Positions 24,932 through 35,900 of a stretch of DNA of 64,000 nucleotides are shown here, piece after piece. Below the pieces are notes generated by a model. It saw only the letters and a list, made by a program, of their open reading frames with translations. It was not told the origin of the DNA and made no database searches. Each line of letters starts with the position of its first letter. Position 1 is the first letter of the stretch. Made by a program: the position numbers and the translations under genes. Source of the DNA: Rhabditoides inermis (lineage: Eukaryota; Nematoda; Chromadorea; Rhabditida; Rhabditidae); contig CAWZYM010000300.1 in NCBI GenBank assembly GCA_963966185.1, positions 526,001 to 590,000 on the forward strand. The letters are read 5' to 3'.

Positions 24932-27118
24932 AAGGAGGGGGAAATGAATCCCATACCTTCTCGATGAGCATAGCCGCAGTCTTCTTGAACAGCTGCCGGC
25001 GCTCGGCGATCTACAAACGTGTTAGAAAATGAATCAAATGCAATTACAACAAGTGTACCAGTGTAACTCTTTTTTCCCATTGGAAATTAGTCTCGAACAT
25101 CGATCACCATTACCTGTCCTCCGTCCGACTGGCGGACGGAGGACAGGTGACGGTAATAGCTCTTGTCGGCGGATGTCATGAGGATGCCACGTCGAGCATG
25201 CCACATATTAATCCCCCTCTCACCTTGTAGTTGGGATGGTCCTCATCAGTGGGTGTCATGCGGGGGTCGACCGTGTATCTCCTCATCTCCAGCAGGGGGA
25301 CCAGGGCAGGCACACCCACCTGCCGGAGCAACGCGATCGCCTGCAAACGGACGAGATAAGAATGGATATTTATGAATGATTCAATTTCTACATTTCTCAA
25401 TCAAAATGAGGAAATCCACGACCACATTCACCAAAAATTTGACTTTGCCAAAAATAAAATTTGACAAAAATACAAATTAGGTTTCAGTAGTGAACCATAT
25501 TGAACAGAGCTAGAGTCGAATCAATTGATGCATTAGCTTGTTAGACGTAGAAAGTTCAAACAATTTACTATACCTACATTTCAACAAAGCAAGTGCGACA
25601 ACGTGTTCCAAAAGAGAGCCCTGTGCACGAAAGAACATACCTCATCGAGCATTCCACAGCGCACGAATCCGAAGGCCGTCTTGAGGAGCCTCTCCTGCAG
25701 CTGGTCGTCGTCCGGGTGACAGGCAGCGTCCGCGTCCGCGCCCCAACCACGCGAGAGAGCGCGCGAGTCGCGCACCGTCGTGGACCTGAAAGGGCTCGCA
25801 AATGAGAACATCAGGAATGAGAGAGAGCGAGAGAGATAGATAGATCCTAGTCGCCCTACCTGATGTCCCTGACGCTCATGAGCTTGTTCTGTTCGCTGGC
25901 GAGGTCTGCGAATACAGTCGGATCCACCGCCGCCACTGCCTCACTCCACCGGAGAAGTCTGCAATCGACCATTGATCACCACTAACACTCTTTCCCTCGC
26001 CCCTCTTTCATTTCCTCAGTAGTTGCTTATTTTGTTAGCAAACATCTTGATCAAAAGTCAGTGAACAAAAAGAGAATAACCGTTACATTCACTGAAAATA
26101 AATGAACAACCAGTACTGACCAGCATCTGTCTGAAGTCGTCGTCGGTGGAAACGAGGTTCGCGAGAACGGACTGGTCCTGCAATCAGACAGTACAGCTCT
26201 CCCGTTCTAACTAACTTTCTCTCTCTTCCTCCTCTTCTCTATTAATTTCACGTGATGAGTGGTGAGAAAGGAATCATAACAGTCAACGATATATTTCATA
26301 GACAACAAAGAAAGAGATATTCTTGTGACAGATCAATAAACGATTTATTGGTGCATAACTCAAAGAATACAATAAACATTTTTCTGCTCACCTTGAACGG
26401 CAGGTACTGGTGCTTGTACTGCTCCCGCAGCTGGATCAGCGTGTACGCGTGCGACTCGCTGTGAAGCTGACGGATCGACGACACCTGCGGGGATACGGTA
26501 CAGTATTCTATACAGAATCATTGGATGTACAGTACCCCACCACTAGATACAGTACCCCCCGCATACCGTATGGGCGTCGACGCCGCGTGTCTGGCTGTTC
26601 ATGTCGAGGGTGACCAGCATCGACTTGACAGTGTTCGACACGGTCTGGAACAGGGCACATTTGTGAGAATTCAAAACTAAAAAAACAGCAGTTTCTCCGT
26701 TTCACGATCGATGTGTATGAACCGACAGTTGAATACTATAATGCCGCTCCGACTGATGACGAAAACAGAAAACATCGCACATGTCATAATAAGTTAGAAA
26801 CAAATAAAAATACGTTTTACAGTGAATATACACTAATAATAAACGAATGCGCAACAATGCATTTCTTTTGCAAATAATAACGCAAGCAACCCAAACTTAC
26901 AGACGATAAGCTTCACATCGAATGTATAATAATAAACGAAAATTGTTAAACAATGTGTGAGCAGCATAAAATGCAAACCCGTTGCCCACCTCGTGCATGG
27001 CTGCGAATGCGGCCTGCTCCCTGCCGGCCTTGCCGCCCTCCTCCCCCTCCATCTCCTCGTCCGACGGAGCAGTGGAGACGACCACGCCGTGGAAGTCCTC
27101 CGAGATCGCGCACATCAC
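20376..27118 (-). CDS. Nup107-like nucleoporin, 3' end cut by palindrome
   Basis: Minus-strand exons that together look like Nup107 (Y-complex scaffold of the nuclear pore; NPP-5 in C. elegans). In order: 27118-26990 (acidic, ISEDFHGVV), 26645-26568, 26489-26397 (SIRQLHSESHAYTLIQL), 26178-26121, 25960-25862 (LLRWSEAVAA), 25790-25638 (LLKTAFGFVRCGMLDE), 25341-25225 (LLRQVGVPALVPLLE, DHPNYK), 25013-24958 (ERRQLFKKTAAMLIEK), 24800-24712 (AGRLEPCLSLASRTEDRIW), perhaps 23481-23358, 21212-21116 (PENVLRMMAHLKVVFRQ), 21000-20937 (RVIVQYVGRLLKL), 20757-20697 (RYDLMPFYASLL), 20540-20380 (RGFLEALDAAGMDSG). The helix-pair motifs and their order match the family. The start exon was not found, and the C-terminal helices are replaced by the palindrome arm at 20376. 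Two plus-strand genes and a CHMP2 copy lie inside its introns. Confidence 0.65.
21371..22325 (-). pseudogene. CHMP2-like ESCRT-III gene, 5' half only (copy 1)
   Basis: Minus-strand exons 21824-21753, 21680-21585 and 21498-21415 encode MEFLFGRRKTPAELLRQNQR, AIRELDREKARMEMQEKK...MAKMNQM and DSVTVMAKDLVRTRRYIKKF...ANIQ, the basic helices alpha-1/alpha-2 of CHMP2A/Vps2. Phases are consistent, but later exons are absent: similarity to the second copy ends at about 21371. It matches 29523-30490 in direct orientation, including about 500 bp upstream of the start codon. It lies in an intron of the Nup107-like gene. Without the C-terminal MIM helix it cannot encode a working ESCRT-III subunit. This copy keeps the conserved Leu in RELDRE. 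Confidence 0.85.
22491..23168 (+). CDS. MSP-domain protein (sperm-type, SSP/MFP1-like)
   Basis: Plus-strand exons 22491-22586, 22663-22740, 22783-~22949, 23010-23072 and 23115-23168. Start MADSAPSVPE, then DHMLVNTGDKRLAVK, VRSSNNKVYHVIPVYQF and VEPGQCQNLQV, the first beta strands of a major sperm protein domain. It ends in a Lys/Pro tail. After LQVVR the frame must shift to read QYTVALDSEKDPKDCF, and the stretch normally between these strands (about nine residues) is missing, so exon 3 is either damaged or contains an error. MSP-domain proteins build or modulate the filament system of crawling nematode sperm; short ones like this include the SSP/MSD and MFP1 groups. It lies antisense in a Nup107-like intron. 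A (GA)n tract fills the first intron. Confidence 0.7.
23691..23799. repeat. 27-bp perfect inverted repeat inside an exon
   Basis: 23691-23717 and 23773-23799 are exact reverse complements (CTGCTTCCTGACCTCGGCC... against ...GGCCGAGGTCAGGAAGCAG) around a 55-bp loop. Both strands read AEVRKQ at the arm. The loop reads as coiled-coil-like ADVRLARRRLDEDAQRA only on the minus strand, whereas the downstream exons of the same gene are on the plus strand. It looks like a small inversion within an exon. Confidence 0.8.
23773..24400 (+). CDS. Unrecognised coiled-coil protein gene
   Basis: Plus-strand exons: AEVRKQK up to a donor at ~23802, AVDLVETFLRHPGWRETV plus an acidic run (about 23881-23967), EETYLHLKMKCRNQQEEI...DRLNKL (about 24000-24075), then a segment with SEKKKSYADATVTVAGNG and MKMIPRDYDWEKF (about 24092-24335). 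Heptad-like charged sequence suggests a coiled coil. Its 5' exon appears disrupted by the inversion at 23691-23799. It lies antisense in the Nup107-like gene. No family is recognised. Confidence 0.45.
24869..24930 (+). repeat. (GA)n microsatellite
   Basis: Nearly pure GA dinucleotide run in an intron of the Nup107-like gene. Confidence 0.95.
25112..25148. repeat. 16-bp hairpin made from a copied exon piece
   Basis: ACCTGTCCTCCGTCCG and its exact reverse complement flank a 5-bp loop. The first half plus loop repeats 22 bp of the Nup107-like exon at 24743-24764, so a short exon piece was copied about 370 bp away and folded back. Confidence 0.75.
26660..26985. other. AT-rich intron of the Nup107-like gene
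   Basis: No motif, repeat or reading frame of note seen. Confidence 0.4.
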
Positions 27119-27119
27119 T

Positions 27120-27400
27120 TGAACGACATTGGTTATCGTAGCATCGGCACCAGTACAATTATAGATACGACATATGAACACATGATTTGTTAGTGAAACA
27201 TTTCTTTATTTTCAGAAAATAAAACACAAACATATCAATGTATTTAATATCTCTCCACATTTAAACTTATAGAATGGGGAGAGTGAAATAGTATTACAAA
27301 TTGCACACAACATCAGCCAGCAAAACTTTATTGATTTCAAATAAAAAAAGATCAGATGAAATTACAAAGCAAGAAGCCTTCAAGTACACATCTAAAATAT
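27120..27400. other. AT-rich gap upstream of the Nup107-like exons
   Basis: No first exon for the Nup107-like gene could be seen between here and the LINE. The promoter may have been lost when the LINE region was placed here. Confidence 0.3.
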
Positions 27401-27486
27401 CATAATTCAATTCAATTCAATTTATCGCATATATGGGTGATTAAAATGTGCGAGTTGCAGAAAGACGTTACAGTGATAATACGATC

Positions 27487-27517
<31 letters not shown>

Positions 27518-28370
27518 GGGTAAAACAGAATGAGCTACTACCGCGCCTTGCTCAAGGGTACTGGCGGAACCAAAGGCAAAATGAAACGTAAGGAATGTGG
27601 GGACACAGATACACGTGCAAAAGAGATGACGTGTGAGAGACGTCCAAACTCTCCAGTCATGATGCACGAATCCGAGACGACGGGAAACCGCCAGATCCAG
27701 CTCTGACAAGTTCCCTGAACCGCTCCGCACTTCGCACTCCCACCACATCAGAAGAAAGGCTATTCCAGTAAGTATAGGCTCTGTGAATGCTCGTGAGTAG
27801 TTTGTTCGCAGGATCAAAAGAAGGGATAATTCGCATGCTATGTGAATGCCTTGTTGACGTTGGGATGATATTGAAAATACCATCTGCATCAAACGGTGAA
27901 ATATGGTGGGCAACCTTGAAGAGGAAAGTGACGTCATTCAAGGATCTACGAGACTCAAGTGTCTCGAGACCCAGCAGGTGGAGCCTCTCAGAATATCCGA
28001 GGGAGAGGTGGCCGGCTCGATGGCAGATGCGTCGCGTAAAGTAGCGTTGCACGCCCTCTAACAGGTTCACCATGCGCCCGCTAGATGGGCTCCACACTTC
28101 TGTACAATATTCAAGCTTACAGCGAATGTATGTTACATAAACTTTCACTAGAACAGTGAGATTACGTGTTTGATATGCCCTAATAAGTTTACGCATGTTC
28201 ACAGTCTGCACACCTCCTTGGTCTCGGTTGTTTTCGTGGTACGTGTCCTCCCACTCCTCCACTCTCATCGGAGGACCACACACGTCGATTCCTCCCCCGA
28301 CAGCATCGACGACAATCTTGTACAGGTATACGATACACGATAATCTTGTACAAGACTCGGCCGGTAGCAA
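27400..28370 (-). mobile_element. 5'-truncated LINE fragment (RT C-terminal region and 3' end)
   Basis: A minus-strand frame (28370-27657) has the post-palm region of CR1/Jockey-type reverse transcriptase: VYVTYIRCKLEYCTEVWSP, LEGVQRYFTRRICH, LGLETLESRRSLNDV and YTYWNSLSSDVV. After the stop comes a ~230-bp 3' part with a poly-purine/poly-G and GT run (27488-27522), ending at tandem TTGAA repeats near 27402-27421, as LINE 3' ends of this group often do. It is a dead-on-arrival 5'-truncated insertion and complements the part missing from the 9.3-kb LINE. Confidence 0.85.
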
Positions 28371-29290
28371 AAAGGTTTCAGCAAACGCATTTTTAGGTTT
28401 TCCTGACCAACGCGCACCGTGGGCGGATGCTGAAAGAGTGCAGGGAGCTGGCGAAAGGCACAGAGATAGCGGTAGACAGACTCACAGTAAAGAACATAAA
28501 AACACTAAAAAAAATCAAACAGGTTCAGTTGAGCATACCAACCAAATGAAAAGAGAGCATATCTGCACTGCAGGAACCACTGTACTTGAAATTCGGTCAG
28601 CCAGCCACTCTCTCCAGCCAAGCGGTGAGTGAGAATGAATGAAAACACACCCGGTGCACTATCCACAACGCATTTCCGATCTCTAATTCTTCGGACAGAG
28701 TCGCTGTCGATCTGAAGTGCCCTCGATCTGAAGTGCCTGGTGGCGTTCCAGCCAGTGCGGCTGCGAAGCAGGCTATACAGTAGTGTGAAGAGTGCGTTAT
28801 GAGTGTATACGGTTAGCATATACAGTATGCGCATCACAAATCATGCCCTGTTTAGTAGTTTAGTAGGCGTCCCATCCCCCACCCTATCTTACTATACGGA
28901 CCCTTGTGACTGGAGAAAATGTGTCTCCTGATTACATCTGTCACTGATTTCGGAACGCAGTAGCCGATTATTTTTCTAGGATCATTACCTCTCATTCATC
29001 CCGTTTCCAATCTCTCTGTTATCCCTCTCTATCCTCCAATCTATCTGAAGAACATCCGTATTTGACCAGATCTGCTGTCTGGCTCTATCCGGCTGCCAAG
29101 TGATTCTACTGATACTGACGGATCTGGTAATCGAATAATCGAATGATTGAGTAATATATCACCACTGAATCGCAGTCGCACAATAATAGTTATTTCCTCT
29201 CTCTCGATCGGAATGGAAAAAGAAATTGCAAAGAAATAATCACTTCACATAATATGATGATAGTGAAACGTAAAGCAACCGAGAAAATAA
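28371..29290. other. Unassigned sequence between LINE fragment and CHMP2 copy 2
   Basis: A short plus-strand segment near 28430-28490 (MLKECRELAKGTEIAVDRL) could be an exon but has no partner. No CHMP2 exon for the region after IQKIMM was found. Otherwise no feature seen. Confidence 0.3.
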
Positions 29291-29295
29291 CGAAC

Positions 29296-29989
29296 CATCA
29301 TGATCTTCTGTATCTGGGGCAGGTTCATCTGCCTGTTCATCGACTGCATCGCACGCGTCACGCCCTTCATCGCCTTGCAAGACAAATCGATAAATCAATA
29401 ATGGATCGATCATATTCAACAACAATACAACATTAATATTAACCAACTCACGCTAGCCATCGCCTCCTGACTCTTGAGCGTCTGCACTATCAGGGAGACG
29501 GCTTGCAAAGGGGTTAAGTACTGTATTATTTATAGTAAGTACAGTACGAACATTTCCATCTACAGTACCTGAATGTTGGCCTTCATCATGATGAACTTCT
29601 TGATGTAGCGACGAGTGCGAACGAGGTCCTTGGCCATCACCGTCACAGAGTCCTGGAAAAGCAAGTAAAACAAATAAATAAGAGGGTACACAAGTAAAAA
29701 AAACATATGAACGCATAAATAAACAAAAACAAATAAACAATACACTGACCATCTGGTTCATCTTGGCCATCTTCTTGATCTCGGCGATCACTTTCTTCTC
29801 CTGCATCTCCATGCGGGCCTTCTCGCGGTCCGGCTCGCGGATCGCCTGTTTGTTTATGTTTGTTCACAGTATGAGTAAACAACAACAAATAAGCAAAACA
29901 AACAGTACTATACTGACCTTGTTGAGGGCGCGCTGGTTCTGCCTGAGCAGCTCCGCCGGCGTCTTGCGGCGACCGAACAGGAACTCCAT
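29296..29989 (-). pseudogene. CHMP2-like ESCRT-III gene, truncated (copy 2)
   Basis: Minus-strand exons 29989-29918, 29845-29750, 29652-29569, then ~29500-29450 (VSLIVQTLKSQEAMA) and ~29379-29302 (AMKGVTRAMQSMNRQMNLPQ, QKIMM). This matches CHMP2A/Vps2 through about the first 115 residues of roughly 220; the acidic C-terminal half with the MIM motif is absent. The exon 3/4 join is off by one base: the acceptor reads TTTGCAAG/CC where GCC would be expected, so the frame breaks. Exon 2 has Pro where copy 1 has the conserved Leu (REPDRE). The first three exons and upstream DNA are a direct repeat of 21371-22325. Confidence 0.8.
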
Positions 29990-30490
29990 TCCTACAATAT
30001 GAATATGAATCATTAGTTAATAACTAATAAAACTAATAACATAACATCAAAAAAGAAAAAAATAACATATGATTGGAGAAGTATGAATTAATGAATTATG
30101 AAGCGAGCAGTGATGGATGGAGCGAGTGGAGCTAACATGATTGAATGTACGTCATCACCTCGTTGCGAAAGAAAAGACTGTGTGAAAAGTGAAGAGATAA
30201 AACAGATCAAACTCTCCAGGAGAGAGGAAAGATGCATCACCAGTGAAGAAGAGTGAGATGTTATCGCCGTTTTGTCCACTCAGCGCCGGGTGATAGAAAG
30301 TAGCGAGACAAAGTTGATGTTTTCAGTGTTATGAACAGCGCAGAACAAGAATACGAACAATTTCACGAATACAATATCAACAATCAACATCAAAACAAAC
30401 AAAAACAAGATCAGCTGATTGATAGCGGACTAAAATAATGTTCGTGACGAATAGATGCCTAAACGCAGATAGTGTTTCATTCATAGGAAG

Positions 30491-31788
30491 CGTAGCACAT
30501 CCACGACCTGTACGACCAGCTCACCAACCTCTTTGCCTTCTCCACCATGTGCAAGAGGGAGCTCCAGATCGAGGATATTGTGAGTGCGGGATACGGTGTT
30601 TGGTTGTGTTAGTGTAACTGTAGCATACTGCATTTCAGTTTATGTACTTTAGTATACGTTAGTATACTTTAGTTTATGTACTTTAGTTTTAGTATGTACT
30701 GTACTTTAGTTTTTTTTTCCAGACAGAGGCCAGAAGGCGATGCCAGTGTTTTGGATCAGCAAATGGGTTGACTACTCGGACAAGTACGGCTTTGGCGACA
30801 ACTCGGTAAGCCTCTGTGCGACAACTCTGTGCGACAACTCGGTAAGCCCCGCCCCCTCTGACCCGCCCACTGCCGTTGTTTAGGTGGGTGTGTTGTTCAA
30901 CGACAGCACGAAGCTGGTGCTGGACTCTGCTGGCCGGCAGTTGATGTACACTGACAAGGAGGGAGGCAGGGAGTACTACCTCCTCAATCAACACAACGAG
31001 GTGCTCACCAAGAAGGTATGTGGATGGGGAGGGGAGGGAGAGGGCCAGTCTTGACGTCTCGTGTCTGTGTAGGATGATGCGGTTGTGAATGTGAGGAATG
31101 TGAATGTGTATTCGAGTCACAAGTTGACCAAGGTGGTGAGTGCTCTCCGCACCTCCTTCTGAATTCCCCAATGCACATTTAAGCGGCCAGTGTTCGCACA
31201 ATTAAAATTGATTTGTCTCAGAATATGACAAAGAAGATGTGCTGTGTACTTTGACCGTAGAAAGAAGACAGTGCTCGTCACCTCTTGGCACTTTCGTCCT
31301 AGTTGTCGTTCATACCAGTTCTTTCTAGGTGACGCTGCTGAAAAACTTCCGTGCGTACATGAACGAGCATATGATCAAGACGAGCGCGTCGTTTGTCCCC
31401 AAGGAGGGAGACGAGATGGCCAGGCTGCCCTGTCTCCGATACTATTCCGGTGATTGAGGGAAGAGGGTTGGCTGTACTTTAAAAAGACTGCCTGTGTTTC
31501 AGCACCCGTTCGGCCATTGTGCTGCATCTCACGAACAGAATTCTCGAGATCAACTTCTTCAACGTGAGTGGTTACTGTTGTTGTGCTGATTCGATAGTTA
31601 CAAGTTACGAAGTTTAACTACTGCCATGTTGTATCATTTTGCTAGCAATCGTTTGTTTTCAGGACCGCACGAAGCTGATAGTGTGCCCTCCGATCCAGTC
31701 TGTGGCGTTCATTGACAATGATCACTTCGCCTGCCGCTCTCTTTCCGTTTTCGTGACCCACCGCTACGAACAGTCGGTACGTTGAAAT
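30491..31788 (+). pseudogene. Polo-like kinase polo-box domain fragment
   Basis: Plus-strand exons: 30491-30580 (IHDLYDQLTNL...CKRELQIEDI), ~30735-30842 (PVFWISKWVDYSDKYG...LCDNS), 30885-31016 (VGVLFNDSTKLVLDSAGRQL), ~31074-31136 (21 extra residues), 31328-31449 ([27 protein letters not shown]), ~31505-31564 (TRSAIVLHLTN, INFF) and 31663-31779 (DRTKLIVCPPIQSVAFIDND). This is the linker plus both polo boxes of PLK1-type kinases, the phosphopeptide-binding half. The kinase domain is absent: the fragment starts exactly at the end of the CHMP2 duplication (30490). The His-x-Lys pincer of human Plk1 is Arg-Thr-Lys here. The exon 1/2 join is out of phase by the obvious sites. Final exons are absent because the right palindrome arm begins at 31641. 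Confidence 0.8.
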
Positions 31789-32072
31789 TATGTTAGTGAC
31801 ACGTCAGCGCTAGCTTGATTTGCATGCTTCTCACAATTATCCGCTGGCACTCGATGTCGCATAAAAGGGGGCGGCGGCAGCTGGCCGGCATTCGCTCGAG
31901 CTTTCTCGCGACCAACTAACTCGCTTCTTCTCTCTCGACCAGCCAGTGGGTAGATGAGTGCTGCCTGCATGCTGTTGGCTGCGTCGGACTAGCAACAGCC
32001 AACAGCACGTAGGCATCACGTGTGTCGACCGTGTCATACGTGATACCCGTGATAACCGTTTCGTCCTTGCAG

Positions 32073-32712
32073 TGAATTCGCTGCTGTGCCAGCATTGTCG
32101 CATCAACCTGACGTACGCAACATGCAGCACTTGCCCGGCTAGCAGGCGCCGACTCTGTCCACACTGTCATGATCGCCATCGCAATACCACCGAGACCGCG
32201 CAGCATGCCATCCTGGTATGTGTGCAGGGGGAATGCGTCATGCGCGTTTTCCGGATTCGTGTTGTTGCAGGTTGTTTCGTGCGATGCGCTGTCGATAATG
32301 TGTTGTCACATTATTATGTGCAAGGCGGAGCCGTCGCGCATCATCGAAAGGAAACTCTCGTGTGCAACTTGCGCGTCGACGGCCGCCAGCGGCGCTGAGG
32401 TGTGAGCATCATTAGCATCTCTGTTTGCTATTAGCCTGCTTTCAGGTGGCTGATGTGGGGGACGGCTCAGTCTTTGAGACAGTCGATACGGGGGCAGCTC
32501 CGCAAGTGATGATGGGAATGTACCAGCTGCTGAGCCTGTCGATGCAGCAGATGCAGCGTCAGCAGCAGACGTGGCTGGACGAGCGGGCTCAGCTCCAGGC
32601 GCAGATAGCTGTGCTGTCCGCCTCCAATTTGGATATCGATGCGGAACTGGAGCGCGGGGCGATGGAACGGGTTTACGACGATGGATTCATCGTCGCATAC
32701 GACGACTCATGA
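32073..32712 (+). CDS. B-box zinc-finger / coiled-coil protein (right-arm copy)
   Basis: Plus-strand exons 32073-32215, 32271-32399 and 32446-32712 join in phase and end in TGA. The order is a B-box-like cluster (LLCQHC, CSTC, LCPHCHDRH, then His), a second Cys pair (SCATC), a Gln-rich coiled-coil segment, then NLDIDAELERGAMERV and a short tail. In this copy the coiled coil continues straight into NLDIDAEL, without the 377 bp present in the left copy. The first exon and start codon were not found. Upstream (31970-32007) a 12-bp inverted repeat TGCTGTTGGCTG/CAGCCAACAGCA lies in the leader or intron. Both copies are near-identical over the first two exons, so recent duplication or gene conversion is likely. 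Confidence 0.6.
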
Positions 32713-32960
32713 TTTCGTGAGTGTATTATCTCTGCTTTTATTCGAGAAATAGCTCTCTTTTCCAGGTTCACTCTGCTCTCCTCGTTTATCCGTCCTCCTC
32801 TTCTCCGCCCCGTTCTCCGTTCCGTTCTCCGATTCGTCTCCGTTCCGTCTATCCCCCGTTCTCACTCCTCCTAGTCACTTCTCTGTTTCGGACACCTCGA
32901 CAAGTCCGCCGAGCAGGTGCGATTATTGATCGATATCAATTGATTATCGATCGCTTTCAG

Positions 32961-35900
32961 GCCGCGTTCTCTCACGACTTGCCCGTGACGGTCAAGTCTG
33001 GCGGTGAGCTGTCCTTCTGCGAGTGCGCCAAGCCTCCCCCGCTTCCGCGCCTCCCCCGCCTCCGCTGGTCCTCGCCCCCTCGTGTTCTGCTATACGAGTG
33101 GCTCGACGTCTGTGTCGGAGACGAGTGGTCCACCCGCAAGCTCATCAAGTGAATATCCCCGGATTCCCGCCCCTCCGAGCCCCGCCCACCCATACTGTTG
33201 CAGGGCTCTCGACATGGATCTCGACAAGGATCTCGACTCTTCCTGAAGCCCCCGCTGCTCAGTACGTCGCTATGTGATACCGGGCGTCTCATGGGACGCG
33301 CCTGGAACGAGGGAGGCAAGGTATGGTATACGGTAGATGGGTTACTGTACTTACCGTAACCGTTCAGGTTGCTGCCCAGTTTGGTTGGTTGAACAACGAG
33401 TAGGGCAACGTCGGATCGATCCAGCTACTGGTTGAGCTTTTGGAGCAGGTCCGCGGTTTCGACTACTCCTGGGCGCCTTTCCCCTGGTACTGCACCTACC
33501 GTAGCCTATTCTGGCTACCGTAACCTTACCGTACCCGTTCAGGCTGCCGTGTACGGCGATAAGGAGTACTTCAAGGAGACACCTCCCCCTGTGTGCTCCC
33601 GGTCGCCGGAGGAAAGCAGATCCTTGTAAAGTGCGATACCCGCAACGAGCGCGCCTCCGCTTCGTACGATGAAAAGGAGCAGGTACGAAGATTACTGTAG
33701 CCAGAGATTGGGTAATGTACTAACCATACCGTTGTTTCAGGTGCTACATTACAAGGACCGCTTCGAGAAGCCTGAGACTCGCCCGAGGCTCGATTCTCGA
33801 GTGTGGACAGTCCCTTCCCATCTCCTGGAAGGACCGCAAGGAGGGTCCGCTCGTCGGATTCCTTGACACGTCTAGTAGGTGCGATTATTGATCGATATCG
33901 ATTGATTATCGATCGCTTTCAGGCCGCGTTCTCTCACGACTTGCCCGTGACGGTCAAGTCTGGCGGTGAGCTGTCCTTCTGCGAGTGCGCCAAGCCTCCC
34001 CCGCTTCCGCGCCTCCCCCGCCTCCGCTGGTCCTCGCCCCCTCGTGTTCTGCTATACGAGTGGCTCGACGTCTGTGTCGGAGACGAGTGGTCCACCCGCA
34101 AGCTCATCAAGTGAATATCCCCGGATTCCCGCCCCTCCGAGCCCCGCCCACCCATACTGTTGCAGGGCTGTCGACATGAATCTCGACAAGGATCTCGACT
34201 CTCCCTGAAGCCCCCGCTGCTCAGTACGTTGCTATGTGGTACCAGGCTGGAGAGCCTCTCATGGGACGCGCCTGGAACGAGGGAGGCAAGGTATGGTATA
34301 CGGTAGATGGGTTACTGTACTTACCGTAACCGTTCAGGTTGCTGCCCAGTTTGGTTGGTTGAACAACGAGTAGGGCAACGTCGGATCGATCCAGCTACTG
34401 GTTGAGCTTTTGGAGCAGGTCCGCGGTTTCGACTACTCCTGGGCGCCTTTCCCCTGGTACTGCACCTACCGTACCCTATTCTGGCTACCGTAACCTTACC
34501 GTACCCGTTCAGGCTGCCGTGTACGGCGATAAGGAGTACTTCAAGGAGACACCTCCCCCTGTGTGCTCCCGGTCGCCGGAGGAAAGCAGATCCTTGTAAA
34601 GTGCGATACCCGCAACGAGCGCGCCTCCGCTTCGTACGATAAAAAGGAGCAGGTACGAAGATTACTGTAGCCAGAGATTGGGTAATGTACTAACCATACC
34701 GTTGTTTCAGGTGCTACATTACAAGGACCGCTTCGAGAAGCCTGAGACTCGCCCGAGGCTCGATTCTCGAGTGTGGACAGTCCCTTCCCATCTCCTAGAA
34801 GGACCGCAAGGAGGGTCCGCTCGTCGGATTCCTTGACACGTCTAGTAGGTGCGATTATTGATCGATATCGATTGATTATCGATCGCTTTCAGGCCGCGTT
34901 CTCTCACGACTTGCCCGTGACGGTCAAGTCTGGCGGTGAGCTGTCCTTCTGCGAGTGCGCCAAGCCTCCCCCGCTTCCGCGCCTCCCCCGCCTCCGCTGG
35001 TCCTCGCCCCCTCGTGTTCTGCTATACGAGTGGCTCGACGTCTGTGTCGGAGACGAGTGGTCCACCCGCAAGCTCATCAAGTGAATATCCCCGGATTCCC
35101 GCCCCTCCGAGCCCCGCCCACCCATACTGTTGCAGGGCTGTCGACATGAATCTCGACAAGGATCTCGACTCTCCCTGAAGCCCCCGCTGCTCAGTACGTT
35201 GCTATGTGGTACCAGGCTGGAGAGCCTCTCATGGGACGCGCCTGGAACGAGGGAGGCAAGGTATGGTATACGGTAGATGGGTTACTGTACTTACCGTAAC
35301 CGTTCAGGTTGCTGCCCAGTTTGGTTGGTTGAACAACGAGTAGGGCAACGTCGGATCGATCCAGCTACTGGTTGAGCTTTTGGAGCAGGTCCGCGGTTTC
35401 GACTACTCCTGGGCGCCTTTCCCCTGGTACTGCACCTACCGTAGCCTATTCTGGCTACCGTAACCTTACCGTACCCGTTCAGGCTGCCGTGTACGGCGAT
35501 AAGGAGTACTTCAAGGAGACACCTCCCCCTGTGTGCTCCCGGTCGCCGGAGGAAAGCAGATCCTTGTAAAGTGCGATACCCGCAACGAGCGCGCCTCCGC
35601 TTCGTACGATGAAAAGGAGCAGGTACGAAGATTACTGTAGCCAGAGATTGGGTAATGTACTAACCATACCGTTGTTTCAGGTGCTACATTACAAGGACCG
35701 CTTCGAGAAGCCTGAGACTCGCCCGAGGCTCGATTCTCGAGTGTGGACAGTCCCTTCCCATCTCCTGGAAGGACCGCAAGGAGGGTCCGCTCGTCGGATT
35801 CCTTGACACGTCTAGTAGGTGCGATTATTGATCGATATCGATTGATTATCGATCGCTTTCAGGCCGCGTTCTCTCACGACTTGCCCGTGACGGTCAAGTC

